From Spirochaetia bacterium (lineage in GTDB: Bacteria > Spirochaetota > Spirochaetia > Treponematales > Treponemataceae), in contig CAAGBC010000037.1 of NCBI GenBank assembly GCA_900767955.1, positions 248,001 to 312,000 of the forward strand: a DNA stretch of 64,000 bases, read 5' to 3'. The notes under the pieces were generated by a model. It saw only the letters and a program-made list of their open reading frames with translations. It ran no database searches and was not told the origin of the DNA. Shown one piece after another: positions 50,008 to 56,282 of the stretch (position 1 is the first letter of the stretch; every line of letters starts with the position of its first letter). The translations under genes were made by a program, and so were the position numbers.

Positions 50008-51206
50008 TCTTTTTCTTTAACTTTAAAATATTTTAACGAATCATTGGAAGTGCATAATATTTGAGCAATTCTTGTGTAGCAAAGTTCTGCAATGGTTTTG
50101 AATTTTGACGATTTGTTTTCAATTGGTTCTGGTTTTTGTATTAAAATGCAGTTTCGGCATCCGTTGTCTTCGCGATTTAATTGGTGGACGGCTTCTAATG
50201 TTGTTCCGCTGCCTGCAAAAAAATCCATTATTATTGAATCATTTTGCATATTTGTGATTTTGATTAGGTGTTTTATTAAATCTACAGGTTTTGGATTGTC
50301 AAAACTTCCTTGTTCATTTAATAGCGTATCTACATGATTTTGTGCTTCTCTTGTGGTTTGGGCGCAATCGATTATGTTTTTTGGAATGATTTCTGTTTTT
50401 TCACCATTAAATATTTTTTGGCGTGGAACATTATTGTATTTTGGAGCTTTTCCCCAGTAGATTTTGTTTTGTGAAATTAGTTTTTGCATTTCTTCCTGAG
50501 GAATTAACCATTGTCGTTGCCATTCAATTCCTGATGGTGAAACTATTTTGTAATAATTTGGGTGTTTTGGATTGGAGCGTTTTTCATCAAAGGAAATGCT
50601 GCCACTGAACCAAGGCCCGCGGCTGTCATTGTCTGAATTTGTTTTTGCCCATGATGTGTATTCAAAATCAAGGAAGGGCTTTAATTTCTTTTTATTTTTG
50701 GCATAGCAAAGATTTGATTGTTGCATTGTTCGGCTCCAGTTGTCTTTTTTGCCTTTTCCGTGAAGCCACATAAAATCGTTGATGAAATTTTCTTCCCCAA
50801 AAATTTTGTCACATAACAGTTTTAAGTTGTAAAGTTCATCTTGGCCAATTGCAATAAAAATACATCCGTCGTCTTTTAATAATTCTTTTGCAAGTGTTAA
50901 TCTTCGGAACATAAACGAAAGCCAACTGCTGTGTTTATCTTGCTTTTCTGAAAAATTATCGTTGTATGTGAATGTTTTTTTTCCTGTGTTGTAAGGTGGG
51001 TCTATGTAGATTATGGAAATTTTTTCTTTGTATTGGTTTTTGATTAATTTTAGCGCAGGATAATTGTCGCCTTCGATAAAAGTGTGACAAACAACTGTGT
51101 CACCAAAAATATTTAATTCAGTTTGTTCATTTATGGAATAGATTGAATTAAAATCTTGTGTATCGGCTTTTTCTGAAAAATCTGTCCACGAAAAATTGTA
51201 TGTCAT
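50004..51206 (-). CDS. Site-specific DNA adenine methyltransferase (beta-class, orphan)
   Basis: A 400-residue methyltransferase. The catalytic motif IYIDPPYNTG (motif IV, DPPY) comes first at about 66-75 and the SAM motif DFFAGSGTT (motif I) late at about 323-331, an order typical of beta-class N6-adenine or N4-cytosine enzymes such as type III Mod proteins. No res gene or other restriction partner is within the window, so it may be an orphan regulator or the remnant of a restriction system. The ATG at 51206 has TATAAT six bases upstream. Confidence 0.85.
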   Translation of the reverse strand: MTYNFSWTDFSEKADTQDFNSIYSINEQTELNIFGDTVVCHTFIEGDNYPALKLIKNQYKEKISIIYIDPPYNTGKKTFTYNDNFSEKQDKHSSWLSFMFRRLTLAKELLKDDGCIFIAIGQDELYNLKLLCDKIFGEENFINDFMWLHGKGKKDNWSRTMQQSNLCYAKNKKKLKPFLDFEYTSWAKTNSDNDSRGPWFSGSISFDEKRSNPKHPNYYKIVSPSGIEWQRQWLIPQEEMQKLISQNKIYWGKAPKYNNVPRQKIFNGEKTEIIPKNIIDCAQTTREAQNHVDTLLNEQGSFDNPKPVDLIKHLIKITNMQNDSIIMDFFAGSGTTLEAVHQLNREDNGCRNCILIQKPEPIENKSSKFKTIAELCYTRIAQILCTSNDSLKYFKVKEKD

Positions 51207-51212
51207 AAGCTA

Positions 51213-51218
51213 ATTATA
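51213..51218 (-). promoter_or_regulatory. -10 box of the methyltransferase gene, probably leaderless
   Basis: TATAAT on the minus strand ends six bases before the ATG at 51206. The -35 region is weak (TAGGAT at 17 bases). Confidence 0.4.
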
Positions 51219-51238
51219 TAGAAAAAAAATTACATATC

Positions 51239-52684
51239 CTAGTATGCAAATTTTTTAAGGCGGTTTAAGTCGTTTTTTATTTCAATGCTGTTTGGATTTT
51301 CTTTTAGGCCTTCTTCAAGGATTTTTATTGCTTGGGAATAATTTTTTGAATTAACAAGCGGAACTATTTTGTTGTGAATTGTTATTCCGTGATTTTTTAA
51401 GCATTGATTTTTTATTCGCTTTAAGTTTTGGTTGTTTGGCATTTTGGAAATTGCGTTTTCTGCAATTTTTGCCGCTTGGATGTAGTTTTGTTTTTCTGAT
51501 TCTTGATTTATTAATTCAATCCAGAAAAATTCTTTTAAGCTGTTTATTCTGTTGATGTTTTGTTTTTGTGTGAAAGTTATTTGGTTTTCTGTGTTGTCTA
51601 AAAGTTCAAGGGCTTGTGTGGCTGTTGTGTTTTCAAGTTCCTTTTGTAATTCTTCTATATAAATCATTTCATTTATTTTGATTTGATATTCTGAAAAAAT
51701 ATTGTCTTTGTGTGTGTGGAATAAATTTTTGCTGTTTGTGATGTTTTTATTATTTAATTCGTAAACGATTGCGTTGTACAAGGTAAGGCTGTAGGTGTCT
51801 GTTAATTTTTGTGTTGTGCCTACTGTGTTTATGCAGTTTTGTAAAAAATATAATGAAGCTTCGTATTGGTTTTTATTTTCAAGAACGATTGTGTAGTTTG
51901 AAAAAATTATATCTAAGTCGTTGCGTGCATCTTTTTTAGTTTCTTCGTTTTCTGTTTGCAAATAGTTCATTCTTGATAAGGCAAGAGGAATTGCTTTTGT
52001 GAAATTGTTTTTTTTAAGATATGCCCCGTATAAATTTGCAGCAATTAAACTTACAAGATTTTTTTGAGAAATTTCTATTCGGTTTTGATATTTAACTTTT
52101 GGAATTATTGCGTATTTTTTGAGATTATTTTGTGAAGTTAATTCATGTTTTGTTCCAGGATTGAAACCAAAGGGATTTGTTGTTTCTACATCAATTTTTT
52201 CACCGTTTATATAAACTGAACAAAATGCGTGGGAAGGTGTTTTTTGTGGAATGACTTTTAATCCGGCCGCTTTTGCTAATGCCATGTATAAAATACTAGA
52301 AGATACGCAATTGTATGTTCCTTTTTCAAACATTGTTGTTAGTTTTGTTTGGCTTTCTATGTATTCCTTTAAGGTTGATTGATACATTAATGTAAGAATT
52401 TTGCTTGCCCGTTCTTTTTCATTTGTGTTTGCAAATTCTTGTGAAGTTACAATTTTTTCAAGTTCTAGGTATTTGTTTAGAATTGCTGTTCCTTCTGTGC
52501 TTGATGAATCAACTTCTGAAAATTCAATGGAAGTGATTATTAATTCTTGTGAAGATAATTCATCTTTGGAAAATAAATCTTCAAAATTGAATAGCGGTTG
52601 TATTGAAGGAATTTCTACTGAAGTTGTTGCATTCAAAAAAAATTGAGTAAATGTGAAAAAAACAAAAAACAATATACTTTTCAT
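51239..52684 (-). CDS. Exported transglutaminase-like protein with TPR tail
   Basis: A 481-residue exported protein. The signal peptide is MKSILFFVFFTFTQFFLNA. A transglutaminase/cysteine-protease-like core spans about residues 70-190, with Cys in FEKGTYNCVSSSILYMALAK, His in TPSHAFCSVYING, and Asp in EKIDVETTNPFGF, so the Cys-His-Asp triad is intact. The remainder is helical and TPR-like (residues about 230-480, ending in SQAIKILEEGLKENPNS). The start at 52684 was chosen over an upstream TTG. A decayed tRNA-Thr lies immediately upstream. Confidence 0.8.
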   Translation of the reverse strand: MKSILFFVFFTFTQFFLNATTSVEIPSIQPLFNFEDLFSKDELSSQELIITSIEFSEVDSSSTEGTAILNKYLELEKIVTSQEFANTNEKERASKILTLMYQSTLKEYIESQTKLTTMFEKGTYNCVSSSILYMALAKAAGLKVIPQKTPSHAFCSVYINGEKIDVETTNPFGFNPGTKHELTSQNNLKKYAIIPKVKYQNRIEISQKNLVSLIAANLYGAYLKKNNFTKAIPLALSRMNYLQTENEETKKDARNDLDIIFSNYTIVLENKNQYEASLYFLQNCINTVGTTQKLTDTYSLTLYNAIVYELNNKNITNSKNLFHTHKDNIFSEYQIKINEMIYIEELQKELENTTATQALELLDNTENQITFTQKQNINRINSLKEFFWIELINQESEKQNYIQAAKIAENAISKMPNNQNLKRIKNQCLKNHGITIHNKIVPLVNSKNYSQAIKILEEGLKENPNSIEIKNDLNRLKKFAY

Positions 52685-52696
52685 AAGCATTTCTAA

Positions 52697-52769
52697 AGCC
52701 AACTGTCGGACTTAAACCGACTACCTGCACGTTACGAGGGTGCTGCTCTACCATGTGAATTAAGTTGGA
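52697..52769 (-). pseudogene. Degenerate tRNA-Thr (anticodon CGT)
   Basis: A 73-base cloverleaf of Thr type on the minus strand, with loop CTCGTAA (anticodon CGT), D-loop ATGGTAGAGC and acceptor end AGTTGGCT. Several key positions are damaged. The first acceptor pair is T-C; the D-stem side reads ATTC where GCTC is expected; the 31-39 pair is C-C; and the T-loop reads TTTAAGT where TTCAAGT is expected (position 56 changed). It therefore looks like a decaying or non-functional copy. No promoter of tRNA type is obvious. A functional but divergent tRNA cannot be ruled out. Confidence 0.7.
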
Positions 52770-52784
52770 ATGTTTTAGTGAAAA

Positions 52785-54026
52785 TTATTTTGTTACAACT
52801 GTTCCGTATCTTGTGTCAACGATGCGTTTTAAATCTGCTATGTTGTTTACAATAATGTAATTTTCAAAAATTTCTAATTTATGCTTTTCTGTAAGTTTGT
52901 TAATTTCATCTTTTGTTACTTCTAATGGTAATCCAGCCCAGTGAGCTATGTCTTGAACTGTAACATTGAATTTTACATCTCTTGCAGCTTTGTAAGGCAT
53001 TGGGTTCATTTCGTTTAGCATTAGGAATACATCAGCAATGCGTGCTGAATAATTTTTTATAACAAGAATTCTGAATCTGCGTTTTTGGTCGTAAATTCGT
53101 TTGCAGAATAGTTTAAGCAAACTTAATGCAATTTGTGGATTTCCTGTTACTAATACTTCAAAATTTTCTTTGCTGAATTCCAAACATTTTACATTTGAAG
53201 ATGCCATACAAGTTGCTGAACGAGGGGAATTATCAAGAATTGCCATTTCTCCAAAGAAGTCACCTGGCTTTAATATATCAAGATTCTTTTTGGAATCATT
53301 TACGCATTTTATAAGCTGAACTGTTCCTTTGAGGATTAAATAAAATGTGTTTCCAGGTTCGAATTCTGAAATGATTACATCACCTGGATTGTAGAATTTT
53401 GCAAATCTTTCAAATGCAGGCAAATCGAATTGTTTTATATGAGAATCATAAGAAATTTCTTCTGCTTGTTCAGTGTATGTCTGTCTTCCGATTTTTTCAA
53501 AAAAGAGTTTTGACTGTTTGTATAATTGTGCAACTTCTGTAAGGTGTGAAGTTCTTGGGAAGCATTTTAATAATTTTTCACAAACATCAAAGCATGATTT
53601 ATATTCTTCTTCTTCGTAAAAACATTTTGCTACATTATACATTCCTGTATCTTGTGCTTCTGGTTTGTTATTTAATATGGATTCTGTTTTTTTATGAATT
53701 TGGCGCAATTGATTAGAAAACACTCTTAACATTTTCATTATGAGTTGTTTGTTTTCGCTAAAGAGTTTTTCAAATTCTTGGATTGATAAACATACGACTG
53801 TACTTTCTGCAAGAATTGAGGCCGTTTCTTCTCTTGGAAAATGACCTAAGGCTGATTTTACACCAAAAAATTCTCCTGGCTTTACTTGTTCAGTTGAAGT
53901 GTGTCCAGTTTCTTGATCTATGCTTGTAAGAATTATAAGTCCCTTTTGTAAAATAAATATTCTGTCGTCTTGGTCGCCTTCAAAATATGCGATAGAACCT
54001 TTTGTGTATTGAATGACTTTTGGCAT
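52785..54026 (-). CDS. Regulator with two cyclic-nucleotide-binding domains and winged helix
   Basis: A 413-residue protein. The first cNMP-like domain is residues 1-115, a helical TPR-like linker follows (about 120-200), the second cNMP domain spans about 210-320, and a Crp-type winged helix ends the protein. The second phosphate-binding cassette is canonical (FFGEMAILDNSPRSATCM). The first has FFGVKSALGHFPREETAS, where the glutamate that binds ribose is missing, so only the second is likely to bind cAMP, cGMP or a similar nucleotide. GGAG lies six bases before the ATG. Confidence 0.82.
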   Translation of the reverse strand: MPKVIQYTKGSIAYFEGDQDDRIFILQKGLIILTSIDQETGHTSTEQVKPGEFFGVKSALGHFPREETASILAESTVVCLSIQEFEKLFSENKQLIMKMLRVFSNQLRQIHKKTESILNNKPEAQDTGMYNVAKCFYEEEEYKSCFDVCEKLLKCFPRTSHLTEVAQLYKQSKLFFEKIGRQTYTEQAEEISYDSHIKQFDLPAFERFAKFYNPGDVIISEFEPGNTFYLILKGTVQLIKCVNDSKKNLDILKPGDFFGEMAILDNSPRSATCMASSNVKCLEFSKENFEVLVTGNPQIALSLLKLFCKRIYDQKRRFRILVIKNYSARIADVFLMLNEMNPMPYKAARDVKFNVTVQDIAHWAGLPLEVTKDEINKLTEKHKLEIFENYIIVNNIADLKRIVDTRYGTVVTK

Positions 54027-54112
54027 AAAATCTCCAATAAAATATTAATGTGAATAGAGTATTCAATTTGTGGATTATACCATAAATATCAGTTTTATGC
54101 TATTGTAAAAGA

Positions 54113-54955
54113 ATGATAGATTTGCATACACATTCAACTGCCTCTGATGGTCAATATTCCCCTGCTGAATTAGTGGAAAAAGCGTATAATTCTGGGGTTT
54201 CAGTTTTGGCGTTAACAGACCATGATACAGTTGCAGGCTTAAAAGAAGCTCAAGATGCGGCAGATAAATTTGGTATTACTTTTGTTCCTGGGGTAGAAAT
54301 TAATATTGAACGACCTGGCTGTGAATTTCATTTGTTGGGGCTGGGATTAAAAAATATTTCTTCATCATTGCAAGAAGTTTTGTTGTCTTTGCAGGATAAT
54401 CGCGGAAATCGTAATTTAAAAATGATTGAACTAATGAAGGAAGCAGGAATTTCTGTTTCCTTGGAAGAAGTGCAAGCGGCGTTTCCTGGGCAAGTTTTGG
54501 GTCGTCCTCATTTTGCAGCTTGGTTGTCGGAACATAAATATGTGAAATATCCTCAGCAAGCTTTTGATAAATATTTTGCTCGTGGTAGACCTTGTTATGT
54601 TGATAAAGTTGGTGCGAATTTAGATGAAGCAGTTCAGGCAATTTATGATTCAGAGGGAATTCCTGTTATTGCTCATCCTTTGTCACTTTATTTGTCTTGG
54701 TCAAAAATTGAACCTGTTTTGGAAGATTTTCATTCACGGGGAGTTTTGGGATTAGAAGCGTATCATCCAGGTGCAAGAGTTGCCAAGTGTGAACATCTTG
54801 AACGACTTGCAAGAAAACTTGGCTTTTTTGTTACAGCGGGAAGTGATTTTCACGGAGAATTTGTTCGCCGTGACAGAAAATTAGGCCACACCTGCGGAAA
54901 TATAAAAATTGACGATAGATTTTGGTTTGAAGAATTAAAGAAACATGTGGAATAA
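54113..54955 (+). CDS. PHP-domain phosphoesterase (nucleoside bisphosphate phosphatase / RNase AM-like)
   Basis: A 280-residue metal-dependent phosphoesterase of the TrpH/YciV group. The metal motifs are MIDLHTHSTASDG (1-13), VLALTDHDTVAGLKEA, VPGVEIN, PVIAHPLS and FVTAGSDFHG. Close relatives hydrolyse 3',5'-nucleoside bisphosphates and trim short 5' ends of RNA. No ribosome-binding site is seen. TATTGT ends six bases before the ATG, compatible with a leaderless mRNA. The gene is monocistronic and divergent from the cyclic-nucleotide regulator. Confidence 0.88.
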   Translation: MIDLHTHSTASDGQYSPAELVEKAYNSGVSVLALTDHDTVAGLKEAQDAADKFGITFVPGVEINIERPGCEFHLLGLGLKNISSSLQEVLLSLQDNRGNRNLKMIELMKEAGISVSLEEVQAAFPGQVLGRPHFAAWLSEHKYVKYPQQAFDKYFARGRPCYVDKVGANLDEAVQAIYDSEGIPVIAHPLSLYLSWSKIEPVLEDFHSRGVLGLEAYHPGARVAKCEHLERLARKLGFFVTAGSDFHGEFVRRDRKLGHTCGNIKIDDRFWFEELKKHVE

Positions 54956-55079
54956 GGATTGTGACCTTCAGCGTTTATTTTAATTAATATAGCTCACTTT
55001 GTAAAATTCTGTATGTTTATAAATTTGAAACACTATATGAACTTTTTGCTTGTGATATGTAGTTATTAATATCATAAAA

Positions 55080-55688
55080 TTAATTTTTTGATATTTTAAA
55101 ATCACAAAGTTCTGCACCACCACCAATAGTTTGCGTTCTAGTGAACTTAATTCCTGGAATATTGCCGTAAGAATATTCGTCATTTTTGCAAAAAAGAATT
55201 GTTAATTCAGGACAGCCAAGTTTTGTTAGGTAATGATGATAAGGACAGTGTGTAATATCCATTTTATGTTCCCCATTTTGAACTGGGTAAATTTTATTTT
55301 TAAAACCAGATTTTTCTCCAAAAGTAGTGATACTCATTGAATCCCAAATTTTAAAGAAAAGTGTTTTAAATCCTGGAATTTTAGACATTTTTGCAAAAGA
55401 TTCTCCTGCTTTTATAGCTCTTTCTTTCATCATTTTTTCCATTATATGAAAAGCTTGGTCTGGGGCGTATTCCTTTATAGAAAGATAAATTGCCGCCGCA
55501 GGAAAAATAAAAGTGTCTGTATGAGAAGCAATCCTTTTGGGTAAATCTTTATATTCCTCATAATAGGAAGTAAGTCGTTGATGAATTTTTTCCCAGATTT
55601 TATTACAAGTTTCTTCTGGCAAACGGTTTTGTAGTTCCTTTTTATAATTTAATTTTTGTTTGATTATTTTATTAACTTTTTTATTCAT
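55080..55688 (-). CDS. ATC-hydrolase-like protein (L-2-amino-thiazoline-4-carboxylate hydrolase family)
   Basis: A 202-residue protein. The C-terminal pattern is diagnostic: ITHCPYHHYLTKLGCPELT, CKNDEYSYGNIPGIKFTRTQ and TIGGGAELCDFKI. These Cys and His residues define the ATC hydrolase-like domain found in many gut bacteria, where the true substrates are unknown. The ATG at 55688 follows AAGGA by about nine bases; a frame opening at 55718 is less likely. The gene stands alone, with about 125 bases before and 200 after without a gene. Confidence 0.75.
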   Translation of the reverse strand: MNKKVNKIIKQKLNYKKELQNRLPEETCNKIWEKIHQRLTSYYEEYKDLPKRIASHTDTFIFPAAAIYLSIKEYAPDQAFHIMEKMMKERAIKAGESFAKMSKIPGFKTLFFKIWDSMSITTFGEKSGFKNKIYPVQNGEHKMDITHCPYHHYLTKLGCPELTILFCKNDEYSYGNIPGIKFTRTQTIGGGAELCDFKISKN

Positions 55689-55783
55689 TGATAGAATTCC
55701 TTTTGAAAAATATAACATTTTTTACATTAGAATAGGAATAGTGTTTCAAAATAATCACTTTTTTAATTGTAATAGTTTCTTGG

Positions 55784-55847
55784 CCTTTAGAGCGAGGTAT
55801 AACATCAACTGTTAGCAAGCATTTTTGTCGTATTAAAAAGGTCTCGC
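55784..55847. other. Candidate pseudoknot-forming intergenic RNA
   Basis: CCTTT (55784-55788) pairs with AAAGG (55837-55841) while GCGAG (55792-55796) pairs with CTCGC (55843-55847). The pairs cross, as in an H-type pseudoknot. The block is GC-richer than its surroundings. It is only five pairs each, so chance is possible. Confidence 0.25.
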
Positions 55848-55896
55848 AGATGCAAAATTAATTTATTCGTTATATAAAGATTTAAAATAGGAAAAA

Positions 55897-56085
55897 ATGG
55901 CAGCAGAAGAATTTCAAATTTTAGATGAATGTCTAACAAGAATTAATCATAGTGTTATCCAAAATTTATTTAGGTTATTTTTTTTTGGGATTTTTAAAAA
56001 GCGTTATAAAAACAACAAAATATCCACTGGATATAGATACTTAGTTATTCTTTTAATCCGAAGAAATATCGAATTGCATATATAA
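55897..56085 (+). CDS. Small ORF, doubtful gene
   Basis: A 62-residue frame (MAAEEFQILDECLTRINHSV, then a hydrophobic segment) with a weak AGGA upstream. The DNA includes a run of nine T (55978-55986), where the frame changes character from soluble to hydrophobic, so this may be a frameshifted remnant. No family is recognised. The following 200 bases hold repeat copy C and no other gene. Confidence 0.3.
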   Translation: MAAEEFQILDECLTRINHSVIQNLFRLFFFGIFKKRYKNNKISTGYRYLVILLIRRNIELHI

Positions 56086-56145
56086 CGAAAATATCATGAA
56101 TGGTTAACACTAAAAAAAATAATGTTGCAGTGTTGTTTTAATTTG

Positions 56146-56278
56146 TGATAAAATCTAAAAAGTTTGTGTTGCAAACTTTTTAGATTTTATCATTTGCTGT
56201 TTTTTATCTTGTTGAAAAATAGCGTTAAAAAGTCAAATCGGAAATTAATACTTCCTTCATTGATTTTTTATAGGAGTT
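56146..56278 (+). repeat. Repeated hairpin-rich leader element, copy C
   Basis: The first hairpin is a perfect 21-bp inverted repeat (56146-56166 with 56172-56192) around TGTTG. It is fused from the material of hairpins 1 and 2 of copies A and B. Hairpin 3 is GCTGTTTTT with AAAAATAGC, where a change is compensated by a G-U pair. The terminal module (TCAAATCGGAAAT, ACTTCCTTCATTGATTT) ends in AGGAG of the 56283 gene. Confidence 0.85.
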
Positions 56279-56282
56279 CATT

